Origin: Roseitalea sp. MMSF_3546 | GTDB taxonomy: Bacteria > Pseudomonadota > Alphaproteobacteria > Rhizobiales > Rhizobiaceae | Length of the DNA stretch: 64,000 bases | NCBI RefSeq assembly: GCF_030732865.1 | Contig: NZ_JASHKB010000006.1 | Location: forward strand, 1 to 64,000 | Reading direction: 5' to 3' | Shown here: one piece after another, positions 8,196 to 16,496 of the stretch | Numbering within the stretch: position 1 is the stretch's first letter | Layout: each line of letters begins with the position of its first letter | The notes under the pieces: generated by a model | The model's database searches: none | Told to the model about the DNA's origin: nothing | The model's input: only the letters and a program-made list of their open reading frames with translations | Made by a program: the position numbers and the translations under genes

Positions 8196-9409
8196 GCGAG
8201 TCTGGCGACGGCCGGGAAGAAAAGGAGATCCGGCCCGGTCCGCGTCCTGAGGCTGAGATCGCGGCCGAGCTCCGGTTGCGTCCCGATCCGCCGCGCGTCA
8301 TGCGCCTGTCGCGCAAGACCCTCGGCGTCCTCGCCGTCGTCGGTGGCTTGAGCCTCGGCGCGATCCTGATCGTCGCCCTACAGAACCCGGAGCGCGGCGA
8401 CGGACCGGCGGAGCTCTTCAACACCGAACGCGTTCCGACGGCCGACGAGCTCTTGTCTCTGCCGGAGGATTACAGCCAGGTTCCACAACTTGGTCCGCCG
8501 CTGCCGGGCGAACTCGGGCGGCCCGTGCTGGCGGCGCGCGAGCGCGGCGAGCCGGTTCCGGTCGCGCCCGTCGCCCCTGGTCCCGCCATGGACCCGGAAG
8601 AGCAGATGCGCTTGCAGGAGCAGGAGGCGGCGCGCCTCAGCCGGCTGTTCCATGACGCCAGCACCGCCGAAAGCGACGGCCTGCTGGACGCCGCAACGCC
8701 GACCGGCCCGCAGATCGATCCGCAGACAGTGTTTCCAAAGGTTGCGCAGTCTGGTCCGGAGCCCGACGCCGTCGAACAGCGACAAGCGTTTCTCACCCAG
8801 CCCGTCGACAGGCGCACGACCAGCGGCGAGCGTCTCACCGATCCGGTCAGCCCTTACGTGCTCCAGGCCGGCTCGGTCATCCCGGCCGCGCTGGTGACCG
8901 GCCTGCGCTCCGACCTTCCCGGTCAGATTACGGCCCAGGTGACACAGCATATCTATGACAGCCCGACCGGGCGCTTCCTGCTGGTCCCGCAAGGCGCGCG
9001 GCTCATCGGCGAATATGACAGCCGCGTCGCCTTCGGCCAGCGCCGCGTGCTTTTGGTCTGGACCCGGATGATCCTGCCGAACGGGCGCTCCATCGTGTTG
9101 GAACGCCAGCCCGGCGCCGACGAAGCCGGTTACGCCGGGCTCGAAGACGGCGTCGACTATCACTGGGGCCAGCTCCTGCGCGCCGCCGGTCTCGCGACGA
9201 TCCTCAATATCGGCCTGGAGTTCGGCCAGGACGACGATGACGAGATCGCCGAAGCGATCCGCGACGGGGCGCAAGACACCGTGGGCCGCGCCGGCGACGA
9301 GATCGTCCGCCGTCAGCTTACCGTTCCGCCGACCCTGACCATCCGCCCCGGCTTCCCGGTCCGCGTCATGGTCACCCGCGACCTCATCCTCGAACCCTAT
9401 GAAAGCTGA
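8192..9409 (+). CDS. trbI: TrbI, VirB10-like core protein
   Basis: 405 residues. A cytoplasmic N-terminus is followed by one membrane helix (about residues 42-61), a proline-rich periplasmic stretch and a C-terminal VirB10 beta-barrel domain. Visible family segments are SPYVLQAGSVIPAALVTGL, SPTGRFLLVPQGARLIGEYDS, RVLLVWTRMILPNGRSI and the terminal RPGFPVRVMVTRDLIL. VirB10 spans from inner to outer membrane and gates substrate passage. It overlaps trbG by ATGA and is followed after three bases by the DUF2274 gene. Confidence 0.95.
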   Translation: MSESGDGREEKEIRPGPRPEAEIAAELRLRPDPPRVMRLSRKTLGVLAVVGGLSLGAILIVALQNPERGDGPAELFNTERVPTADELLSLPEDYSQVPQLGPPLPGELGRPVLAARERGEPVPVAPVAPGPAMDPEEQMRLQEQEAARLSRLFHDASTAESDGLLDAATPTGPQIDPQTVFPKVAQSGPEPDAVEQRQAFLTQPVDRRTTSGERLTDPVSPYVLQAGSVIPAALVTGLRSDLPGQITAQVTQHIYDSPTGRFLLVPQGARLIGEYDSRVAFGQRRVLLVWTRMILPNGRSIVLERQPGADEAGYAGLEDGVDYHWGQLLRAAGLATILNIGLEFGQDDDDEIAEAIRDGAQDTVGRAGDEIVRRQLTVPPTLTIRPGFPVRVMVTRDLILEPYES

Positions 9410-9412
9410 TCG

Positions 9413-9673
9413 ATGACGAAACTGAAACTCGGACCCATTCCCGACGATAAGCCCGTGAAGGTGGCGCTGGAGCTGCCTGCCGACGTCCACCACGACCTGG
9501 TCGTCTATGCCGAGGCGCTCGCCCGCGAAACCGGCCAGACCCACGAACCCGCGAAACTTATCGCGCCCATGCTAGCGCGGTTCATGGCGACGGATCGGGG
9601 CTTCGCGAAGCTGAGGAAAGAGAAGCGGCCGCCTTCCTCGCCTCGATCCGCGCCAGGCTCACAAACCGCCTGA
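9413..9673 (+). CDS. DUF2274 protein, last gene of the trb operon
   Basis: 86 residues: KLKLGPIPDDKPVKVALELPA, then AEALARETG and LIAPMLARFMATDRGFAK. This small family is regularly the last gene after trbI in alphaproteobacterial elements. The ribbon-helix-helix-like length and the VKVALELPADVHHDLVVYAEAL segment suggest a DNA-binding fold, but no function is established. The last 92 bases overlap, tail to tail, the convergent LysR gene. Confidence 0.85.
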   Translation: MTKLKLGPIPDDKPVKVALELPADVHHDLVVYAEALARETGQTHEPAKLIAPMLARFMATDRGFAKLRKEKRPPSSPRSAPGSQTA

Positions 9674-10526
9674 GCGCCGGATTATCGTTCTCTGGACGCC
9701 ACGTAAGCGAAAACGGCACCCACTCATCCTCGTCACCGATCCTTATAAATCGAACATTAGGATAATTGATCCCACACCAGTGTTCCGCCACCAGGCTTAC
9801 GCCGAGACCGAGGCCAACGAGCGTCATGATCCCCTCTCGTCCAAGTCGGTGACGACGCACGTTTACAGTGCGCGCCAGATTGCTGACGCGTTTGAGTATG
9901 TAGTCGTGGATTTCTGGACCGGACTCCCGGGCGCTCACCACGAACTGCGCGTCCGCTACGTCGGCCCAAGATAAGTGTCCTTTCTTCGTGAGACGATTGT
10001 CCTCCGGCGCGGCAAGCCAGATTCTTTCGCGAGAAAGAACAAGCCCGTCGCCTGCCTCTTCATCAGGATCACCAGGAGCATAGACGGCATCGATCCGCCG
10101 GTGACTCAGTAGTGTCAATAGTTCGCTGCGATCAGCAGCAACGAAACCTATCTCCACTCCGCCGTGGGCGGTTAGAAATCCCTCCAGAACCGTTCTAAGC
10201 GGACCGCGAGACAAGGAAGCTATCACACCGATCATCAGGCAACCGTTGTCGGCAACGCCCGCGGACCGTGCCGCCTCCTCAGCTATCTCGATATCTTGGG
10301 CGATTGCGCGTGCCCGTTCAGCAAACCGACTTCCTGCGTGTGTGAGTCGCACGCCAGTAGTGCGGCGCTCGAACAGCGATACTCCGAGCGAATCTTCCAG
10401 GCTCTGTATCCGACGGCTGATTGCCGATTGCCTAACGCCCGACCTTTTCGCCGCCTGGCGAAAACTTCCCGTCTCAGCAACTGCCAAGAAACTTAAGAGC
10501 TTCTTTGTATCGATGCTGCGGCTCAC
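9582..10526 (-). CDS. LysR-family regulator at the end of the trb operon
   Basis: 314 residues. The N-terminal winged helix-turn-helix is clear (LLSFLAVAETGSFRQAAKRSG, VRQSAISRRIQSLEDSLGVSLFERR). The effector-binding domain follows from about residue 90. Its last 31 codons lie opposite the DUF2274 coding end. Such LysR genes are common after trbI in alphaproteobacterial elements and may control transfer, but the target is not visible: upstream lies only a 75-base gap to a co-oriented GDSL gene. Base composition is lower in GC than the trb genes. Confidence 0.9.
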   Translation of the reverse strand: MSRSIDTKKLLSFLAVAETGSFRQAAKRSGVRQSAISRRIQSLEDSLGVSLFERRTTGVRLTHAGSRFAERARAIAQDIEIAEEAARSAGVADNGCLMIGVIASLSRGPLRTVLEGFLTAHGGVEIGFVAADRSELLTLLSHRRIDAVYAPGDPDEEAGDGLVLSRERIWLAAPEDNRLTKKGHLSWADVADAQFVVSARESGPEIHDYILKRVSNLARTVNVRRHRLGREGIMTLVGLGLGVSLVAEHWCGINYPNVRFIRIGDEDEWVPFSLTWRPENDNPALRRFVSLARIEARKAAASLSSASRSPDPSP

Positions 10527-10601
10527 ACTTTTCTCCGTTGAAAGCCACCGATTATCTCTGGAAGTTGGACTACGGTGCAGACAGTTCGCAGATTGCTGTG
10601 C

Positions 10602-11561
10602 CTACTGGCTTTCGAGCTGCGTGAGGATGAACGCCCCCAAGAGTTCGTGACCTCGGCCGCTCGGATGGAGGCCATCAGCAAAGAGATAGGTTTGCGCCGC
10701 ATTCGCCTCGACCAAATGAAAAGGCGAGCTGTTGGCACTGTTTCCTGTAGGCGTTGGATTGGCACGTTCCGGGTGAACTGCGGGTTCTGTCACATTCTGC
10801 AGACCGTAGGCCGCTGGATCCGCGATGACGGTGTCGAAGAAGCGATATACGTCAGGCATGATGGCGTTGAGGCTGATCTCTTGAGCTTCCAATGCAAATG
10901 CTGCGTTGAAGGCTTGAGAAAGGGCAGTCAGATAAGCGGATGTTTCGTCCTGTCCCGCACCGAACATTGGCGTCGAACCGAAGTTCGCGACACCAAAAAG
11001 AACGATGCTCTCTGGTCCGGCATCCGCGACGCGCTTCGCTTCATTCGCTAGCGCTCGCCCTGCTGTGGCCACTTGTTCCATGGCCTGTTCTGGAGTGAGC
11101 TGGCCTTGCTGGGTAAGCACGGCCGCAAGAACGACGTCCGGTCCCCCACCATCCATCAAGACTATGCTTCCCGATAGATCACCGCCAGTGTGCTCAAGCA
11201 GGCGATCGACCTGCCAAGATACCGGGCGTGAGTGGCCGTCATAGAGCCCCTGTTCGACACTGATAAGAGCACCAGACTGAGCGTAGTTTGTACCGCCCGG
11301 ATTTCGGAAGAATGACTCGCCATCAAAGAAGTAGGCTGGAGCGACCGATCCGCCAAAAGCTCCGGCAACTATTTCGGTCCAGAGAAGGCCGGGTGTTGTC
11401 GTGAAGCGCCCTGTTAGCGTCACCGGCGCGAAGGTACCCGTGTCATTGACTGAGTCCCCGACGACATAGACAGGGCCTACCTCTTGGGCAGCAACCCCGC
11501 TCGTCACCAAGATGCCGGCCGCAAGCGCTGCGATTAGGCGGCTTTTGAGTGAGTGTTTCAT
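10602..11561 (-). CDS. Secreted GDSL/SGNH-type hydrolase with a variant block III
   Basis: 319 residues from ATG 11561, with a Sec signal peptide ending GVAAQ at about residue 26. Block I is GDSVNDTG (nucleophile Ser), block II GGTNYAQSGA, and block V DGLHPSGRGHELLG with the Asp-x-x-His pair. Block III, normally GxND, reads GGGPDV, so the oxyanion-hole Asn is replaced by Pro. It resembles the passenger domain of autotransporter esterases but ends without a beta-barrel, so the product should be periplasmic or secreted. The gene is divergent from a padR gene and shares a 99-base control region with it. Confidence 0.8.
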   Translation of the reverse strand: MKHSLKSRLIAALAAGILVTSGVAAQEVGPVYVVGDSVNDTGTFAPVTLTGRFTTTPGLLWTEIVAGAFGGSVAPAYFFDGESFFRNPGGTNYAQSGALISVEQGLYDGHSRPVSWQVDRLLEHTGGDLSGSIVLMDGGGPDVVLAAVLTQQGQLTPEQAMEQVATAGRALANEAKRVADAGPESIVLFGVANFGSTPMFGAGQDETSAYLTALSQAFNAAFALEAQEISLNAIMPDVYRFFDTVIADPAAYGLQNVTEPAVHPERANPTPTGNSANSSPFHLVEANAAQTYLFADGLHPSGRGHELLGAFILTQLESQ

Positions 11562-11646
11562 CGGAGGCTTTTCCTCTTCCGTTGATCTGGACGGCGCCGA
11601 GTAAGCCCGGTAACCTTCAGTACGAGACTGACAGGTCATTTTTTAC

Positions 11647-11662
11647 ATGTTGGAAATTACAT
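11647..11662. promoter_or_regulatory. Candidate PadR operator (ATGT-N8-ACAT)
   Basis: The sequence reads ATGT TGGAAATT ACAT, exactly the ATGT-N8-ACAT form known for PadR-family operators. The final AT belongs to the padR start codon at 11661, so a bound repressor would block its own initiation region. It would also sit upstream of the divergent GDSL gene. A second dyad, TGTTG at 11648-11652 and CAACA at 11665-11669, overlaps it. Confidence 0.6.
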
Positions 11663-12188
11663 GTCAACACGCCATGCTATCCTCTGCCTCCTCGCTGAAG
11701 CCCCTATGAGTGGCTATGACGTGGCCAAGCGCTTCGAGCATTCTCTGCAAAGGGTCTGGTTCGTTCGCTCAAATCAGATTTACGTGGAGCTCAAGTCACT
11801 CGAAGAGGCCAAGGAGATCGAACTCACCGAATACGGCCCGAGGAATCGAAAGATCTACTCGATCACCGCGAAAGGTCTCGACGAAGCGCGTCAGTGGCTA
11901 ACAGCGAGCATCGATGAGTCGGGTCGCTCGCTGCGTTTCGAGCCACTTCTCCGTCTGAACTTCCTATGGATGCTGGATGCGCAGGAAGCGATCCAACTGC
12001 TCGACGCGGAGGCACTTTACTATGAAGAGCAGGTTCAAATACTCACAGAAGCTATGAAGACACTGCCGAATGACGAGGGGGACGCTTCAATAAGTCATCG
12101 ACGGAGGGCAGCGATCGTTGGCATTGAGCTTTATAGGTCAATGGCGAAAGCTTCAGAAGAACTTCGCCGTACTTATCAAGAAGGTTGA
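11661..12188 (+). CDS. PadR-family transcriptional regulator
   Basis: 175 residues. An N-terminal PadR winged helix (RHAILCLLAEAPMSGYDVAKRFE, then SNQIYVELKSLEEAKEIEL and RKIYSITAKGLDEARQWL) is followed by a C-terminal helical PadR/Vir-like dimerisation region with LRFEPLLRLNFLWM. The family usually represses by binding a promoter dyad and releases on ligand binding. Its likely targets are itself and the divergent GDSL hydrolase, given the operator at its start codon. The start is the ATG of ATGTCAACACGCC. Confidence 0.9.
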   Translation: MSTRHAILCLLAEAPMSGYDVAKRFEHSLQRVWFVRSNQIYVELKSLEEAKEIELTEYGPRNRKIYSITAKGLDEARQWLTASIDESGRSLRFEPLLRLNFLWMLDAQEAIQLLDAEALYYEEQVQILTEAMKTLPNDEGDASISHRRRAAIVGIELYRSMAKASEELRRTYQEG

Positions 12189-12438
12189 ATTTCTGAGAAA
12201 GCATTGCAAAGCTCAGAAGACCGCAGCAGGCTCTGATATGAGCCACTCACGGAAAGGTCTTTTGACGCCGCCATGGTTTCAGAGTTGTGGTCATGTCTCA
12301 CTCCATGAAGGCTGGATGTGTTGTCATGAACAAGTCCTAACCCCAATCAGGAGCGGCACGGCCACACCGGGCCGCGACTCGAAGGCGGGCTGACTACCGC
12401 CTATCTGTTGGGTGAACGCGATCTCGGGACATTCCGGA

Positions 12439-12903
12439 TCAGGCCGCATGGCCGCCTGATGGCGCGATGGGCCTATCGATATAGCTGTTGAAAACCAGGC
12501 TCGTCGTGACCGGACCGAATCGGGCGATGACATCGGCAATCTGTTCGAGCGCGGCGGGATCGGACACCGCGACCTTGATGACGAAACAGTCCTCGCCGGA
12601 GACCCTGTGCGCTTCGGTGATTTCACGGCGTTCGCGGAAAAGATCGAGGCAGGGTTTGATATGCTCTTGTCCCGTCTTGAGTCGAACGAAGGCGGTGATC
12701 GGCAGACCGACCGAAGCAGGATCGACTATCGCCCGGTAGCCGGTGATGACGCCACGATCGTGGAGTTTCTGGACGCGCTCGGACACAGCGGGTTGCGATA
12801 GCCCGATCCGCTTCCCGATCTCGGTCAAGGACACCCGACCATCCTGTTGCAGCGCCTCAATGATCCGCCTATCGAGTCGGTCGAGTTCCAACTTTGAATT
12901 CAT
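12439..12903 (-). CDS. Lrp/AsnC-family transcriptional regulator
   Basis: 154 residues. An N-terminal helix-turn-helix (DRLDRRIIEALQQDGRVSLTEIGKRIGLSQPAVSERVQKL) is followed by the RAM ligand-binding domain, with ITGYRAIVDPASVGLPITAFVRL and HRVSGEDCFVIKVAV. Members act as octamers or hexadecamers that sense amino acids or related small molecules. It is divergent from the RBBP9-like hydrolase gene, 122 bases away, which is the obvious candidate target. The 250 bases downstream, up to the padR stop, hold no gene I can support. Confidence 0.9.
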   Translation of the reverse strand: MNSKLELDRLDRRIIEALQQDGRVSLTEIGKRIGLSQPAVSERVQKLHDRGVITGYRAIVDPASVGLPITAFVRLKTGQEHIKPCLDLFRERREITEAHRVSGEDCFVIKVAVSDPAALEQIADVIARFGPVTTSLVFNSYIDRPIAPSGGHAA

Positions 12904-13025
12904 CTGATTTCACCCCGAAAAAGCAATGATCTATCGGCCAAGATGCGCCAAGAACTTTGGGTCAGCAATCTCAAAGCAATAACCAATCCGTATACTCGAT
13001 CCGGCAAATCGGGAAAGGAAACGGC

Positions 13026-13571
13026 ATGTACTTGACCATACCTGGAATCGGCGGATCGGGGCCGGACCATTGGCAATCGCTTTGGGAGTCGGCGGAACCG
13101 GAGTTCGCGCGGATTGAACAGGAAGATTGGGACCGTCCCGATCTGGCGGTTTGGACAGACCGCGCGCAGGCCGTGCTATCTGAACGACACGGACCGGCCA
13201 TCCTGGTAGCGCACAGTCTCGGTTGCCTGATGGTGCCGCATCTGGCCGCATTGCCCCCGCATGTCACAGCGAGAGTTGTTGGAGCGCTCCTGGTCTCGAT
13301 GCCTGATCCCGTCGCGTCGGCTTTTCCGAAGCAGGAGGCAGCCACATTTGTAACCATCCCAAAGGAACGCCTGCCGTTCCCGGTGCTCGTTGTCGCCAGT
13401 GCGAACGACCCCTTCGGCTCGGTGGCCCATGCCCGCGATCACGCGGTCGCGTGGGGCGGCCGCTGCGTCGAGATCGGCGACTTCGGTCACATCAATGCGC
13501 AGAGCGGACTCGGGGCCTGGCCAGAAGGCCGCCGCCTTCTGGAAGCGTTCCGCGCCGGGCTTGCTGTCTGA
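13026..13571 (+). CDS. RBBP9/YdeN-like alpha/beta hydrolase
   Basis: 181 residues from ATG 13026, preceded by GGGAAAGGAAACGGC; a longer frame from 12957 lacks a good ribosome site. The product begins with the family segment TIPGIGGSGPDHWQSLW. The nucleophile elbow is VAHSLGCL (Ser64), an acid is likely in ASANDPF, and the catalytic His lies in GDFGHINAQSG. RBBP9/YdeN proteins are small serine hydrolases of poorly known substrate. It is divergent from the Lrp/AsnC gene and convergent with the next LysR gene, 5 bases apart. Confidence 0.85.
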   Translation: MYLTIPGIGGSGPDHWQSLWESAEPEFARIEQEDWDRPDLAVWTDRAQAVLSERHGPAILVAHSLGCLMVPHLAALPPHVTARVVGALLVSMPDPVASAFPKQEAATFVTIPKERLPFPVLVVASANDPFGSVAHARDHAVAWGGRCVEIGDFGHINAQSGLGAWPEGRRLLEAFRAGLAV

Positions 13572-13576
13572 AGTGC

Positions 13577-14428
13577 TTAGCGGGTTGGTGCCACGCCGGC
13601 CGACTGCGCCGCGTCCACCAGCGCGCGGATGATCGGCCGACGGTCCAGCGTGCGCCAGGCGATGCAGGTCTCGAAGGTCTGACGAAGTGGAACGGCGGGC
13701 GTGTTGCTGTCGAGCGACCTAAGGGCGAAATCGGCTGGCGCGGGGAATGGGCCATAGCCCGCCTCCGAAAGGATAGCCGCGCCGAGAATCGTATCCGCCT
13801 CGGCAAGCAGTTCCAGCGTGCCGGGGGCGGAGCCCTCGTCACGGGCAAGGCCGCCCATCAGCACCGGCGCCTCGGCTTTGGGAAAGCGTATCAATGGCCG
13901 GTCTGGCTCATTGCCAAGGCAGAAGCGGGCCATCGGCGCTTCGGCCAGTTTCTTCTCGGACAGGTCGGAAGAGTGCAGCGGCGGGTGGATGAAGGCGACG
14001 TCAATGTGGCGTTGTTCGAGCCGACCCTCAAGGGCCGCGGTCGTACCCTCGGTCAACCGCACCCGGGCCAGCGGGTTGGCCAGACGGAACGCGGCCATGG
14101 TCGGGCCGACCACCTGATAAGCAGCGACCTGCGTCATGCCGATCCGCAGTGTCTGGCCGAGGCCGTCGCGTGCGCCGCGCACCGCATCGGCTGTTTCCTC
14201 GGCGGCATCGAGGACGCGCCGCGCCCCTTCCAGAAACGCAAGACCCGCCGCCGTCGGCTCGACACCGCCGCGCCCGCGGTTGAAAAGGCGCGCGCCCATC
14301 ACCTCCTCAATACGCCTGAGGCGGGCCGTCAGCGCCGGCTGTGTGACGCCAAGCCGATGCGCGGCGCGGCGGAAATGGCGCTCATCGGCGATAGCGATGG
14401 CGCAGCGATAGTCGGCTAGGGCGAGCAT
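13577..14428 (-). CDS. LysR-family regulator divergent from the propeller/P460/b561 genes
   Basis: 283 residues. The helix-turn-helix (YRCAIAIADERHFRRAAHRLG, VTQPALTARLRRIEEVMGARLF) is followed by an effector domain. The segments VRLTEGTTAALEGRLEQRHIDVAFIHPP resemble regulators of the BenM/CatM type. It is divergent, with a 98-base gap containing an interrupted dyad, from the secreted propeller gene at 14527. That makes the three-gene redox cluster its likely target. Confidence 0.9.
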   Translation of the reverse strand: MLALADYRCAIAIADERHFRRAAHRLGVTQPALTARLRRIEEVMGARLFNRGRGGVEPTAAGLAFLEGARRVLDAAEETADAVRGARDGLGQTLRIGMTQVAAYQVVGPTMAAFRLANPLARVRLTEGTTAALEGRLEQRHIDVAFIHPPLHSSDLSEKKLAEAPMARFCLGNEPDRPLIRFPKAEAPVLMGGLARDEGSAPGTLELLAEADTILGAAILSEAGYGPFPAPADFALRSLDSNTPAVPLRQTFETCIAWRTLDRRPIIRALVDAAQSAGVAPTR

Positions 14429-14443
14429 ATCGATAACGAGAGC

Positions 14444-14458
14444 TGATCAAACTTATCA
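14444..14458. promoter_or_regulatory. Interrupted dyad TGAT-N7-ATCA in the LysR/propeller control region
   Basis: TGAT CAAACTT ATCA is a 15-base interrupted dyad located 16 bases upstream of the LysR start codon and 69 bases upstream of the propeller gene. Size and placement fit a LysR-type recognition site. The exact T-N11-A register is not clean, so this is a suggestion only. Confidence 0.35.
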
Positions 14459-14526
14459 TTTCTTAATCTGGAACAGTTTCTTCGTAAACGCATATCGGGC
14501 GCGCAACCGCAATTCGGAGCACGCCT

Positions 14527-15864
14527 ATGAAACCCATCATTTCCTTCCTTGCCGGCACCACCATCCTGCTGTTGCCGGTAGCATCCGCCGCCAATGACCG
14601 CTTTCCCGCCTTCGACTTCCAAGGCACCGCCATCCTGTCGGTGTCGGATGCCGACATGGTCGCCTCTGCCTATGTGGACGGCCAGCTCGGCCCACGCGAG
14701 GGCACGGACGCGCTGAGCGTTATCGCGCTCGGAGGCGATCCGCGTGACTGGCAGGCCGTCGAAATCGAGGCGCCCAATTCCGTCGCTGGGCCGCCCGCCG
14801 TAATCGATGTCACGCCCGACGGCCAGACCGCCTTCGTCATCGAGACCTTCACCCAGCGCCCGGACAATGACGATCCGCACACTTTTGGCGACATCGGCTT
14901 CGGCAACCGGATCAGCGTTTTCGACCTGTCCGATCCGGCGGCGCCAACGCTCGAACGCGAAGTGCAGACCCTGACTCGTCCGGATGCGCTGCGCGTTTCC
15001 AGCGATGGCGCCTGGCTTGCCGTGACCTTCAACAACGAAGGTGCCGGGTCCGAGACGCCGCTGGCACTTTATCCGATCGCCGATGGCGATCTAGGCGAAC
15101 CGGTGACGCCGGACATTCCCGGCTGGACGGCCGGTCACCGGCTGATAGATGTGGACTGGCATCCTGACGAACTGCTGCTGGCGCTTCTGAACGAGACCGG
15201 CGCGGATGTTCGCTTCATGCTGCTAGCGATCAACGACGATGGCGTGTCGCTCGAACCTTACGGCAATGTCGTCGAAACTGAGAAAGCCCAATACCGTGTC
15301 GAGTTCACACCGGACGGCCGCAATGTGATCGTCAACGCGCTCTACTGGGGCGCCGACGTTGCCGGCTACTGGATCGAGGCTCCCGATGGCAGTTTGCTGT
15401 CGATCCGCCTCAATGCCGGCGAAGCCGCCGACGGTACGCCGCGCCACGCGCTCATTTCGCGCATCGCCACGGGCGTTTCGCCCGAAGGGTTGGCGGTCAG
15501 TCCGGACGGGCGCTTCGCGCTGACCACGAATCTCGAGCGGTCCTATCTGCCCTATGACGATCCGCGCATCACCTGGTACTCCTCGCTGACGCTGGCCGCC
15601 ATCGATCCACAGACGGGCGCGCTGACCAAGATCGGTGACTACCGCTATGACGGCATCCTGCCTGAGGCGGCCGTGTTCGACGCGTCCAGCCGTTATGTGG
15701 CCGTGGCCACGTTCGATCAGTTCGACGACCGCCGCCAGGGCGGCTCAATCGACTTCTGGCGCATCACCGGCGACCCGCTCAAACCCGGCGAGATCACCAT
15801 GATCGAGACCGACCATGCGGTGCCGGTCACGCGCGGTGCCCACTCCATGGTGCTGATCCCCTGA
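14527..15864 (+). CDS. Secreted beta-propeller protein
   Basis: 445 residues with a Sec signal peptide (about residues 1-23, ending VASAAN). Repeats of the form DVTPDGQTAFVIE, RVSSDGAWLAVTF, EFTPDGRNVIVNA and AVSPDGRFALTTN recur every 45-100 residues. This is the signature of YncE/lactonase-type seven-bladed propellers. I cannot assign a substrate; catalytic residues are not identifiable. It is followed by a cytochrome P460-like gene after 65 bases and a cytochrome b561 gene, so a periplasmic redox or binding role is plausible. The GC content is like the core genome. Confidence 0.7.
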   Translation: MKPIISFLAGTTILLLPVASAANDRFPAFDFQGTAILSVSDADMVASAYVDGQLGPREGTDALSVIALGGDPRDWQAVEIEAPNSVAGPPAVIDVTPDGQTAFVIETFTQRPDNDDPHTFGDIGFGNRISVFDLSDPAAPTLEREVQTLTRPDALRVSSDGAWLAVTFNNEGAGSETPLALYPIADGDLGEPVTPDIPGWTAGHRLIDVDWHPDELLLALLNETGADVRFMLLAINDDGVSLEPYGNVVETEKAQYRVEFTPDGRNVIVNALYWGADVAGYWIEAPDGSLLSIRLNAGEAADGTPRHALISRIATGVSPEGLAVSPDGRFALTTNLERSYLPYDDPRITWYSSLTLAAIDPQTGALTKIGDYRYDGILPEAAVFDASSRYVAVATFDQFDDRRQGGSIDFWRITGDPLKPGEITMIETDHAVPVTRGAHSMVLIP

Positions 15865-15929
15865 CATGCCATTGCGCACGCAGCCCGCCCCGTGCGGGCG
15901 GCGTGCGCCCGTTCTCGAAAGGACACGCC

Positions 15930-16496
15930 ATGAAGCCCGTTCCGCTCGCACTCGTCGCCGGATATCTGCTGCTGGCCATGCTGGTGATCGCTCTCGTCCC
16001 GTTCGGCAACAGCGGCGCCGATGCATCCGTCGGCAACGAACCGGCGACCGTACCCCTTGCAACCGTCGAGCGCTATGGCGAGGACTTTGTTGCCTACGCC
16101 ATCGTCCGGCGGACGGACGGCAGTTTCCGGCGCATGCTTATCGCGCCGGAGGTGCTCGCAGCCGTCCAAGCCGATGCCCCGCTGCCCGAAGGCACGCGCA
16201 TCCTGATGGAGACCTATCACCGGCCCGATCGGGTCGGTACGGTATTTCACAAGCTCAAGGCCGGTGGCCGGTGGCAGTATGGATCACTCAGCGGGACGGG
16301 GCGGATTGATCTTGCCACCGGCCCGAAAGCCTCCTGCCTGTCGTGCCATGCGCGCGCCGCCGAGACCGATCTGACCTTCACGCTGCCCGCCATAAGGGCT
16401 GCTGCCGCCGGCCATGGCCTGTCCGATTTCGAATGCGGCCGGGGCGGCCGGTCGCCCTGCGCGCTCGACGTCTATCGCGACGGAGCGGCGTGGTGA
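15930..16496 (+). CDS. Cytochrome P460-family periplasmic heme protein
   Basis: 188 residues from ATG 15930 (preceded by GAAAGGACACGCC). An N-terminal hydrophobic anchor or uncleaved signal (residues about 5-26) precedes the P460 domain: GTRILMETYH, GTVFHKLKAGGRWQYG and the heme site CLSCHARAAETDLTFTLP. The CxxCH and the AETDxTFT continuation are typical of the family, whose characterised members oxidise hydroxylamine or bind NO; many relatives are uncharacterised. The crosslinking Lys needed for true P460 heme cannot be confirmed by eye. Its stop overlaps the cytochrome b561 start, so the two are translationally coupled. Confidence 0.8.
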   Translation: MKPVPLALVAGYLLLAMLVIALVPFGNSGADASVGNEPATVPLATVERYGEDFVAYAIVRRTDGSFRRMLIAPEVLAAVQADAPLPEGTRILMETYHRPDRVGTVFHKLKAGGRWQYGSLSGTGRIDLATGPKASCLSCHARAAETDLTFTLPAIRAAAAGHGLSDFECGRGGRSPCALDVYRDGAAW

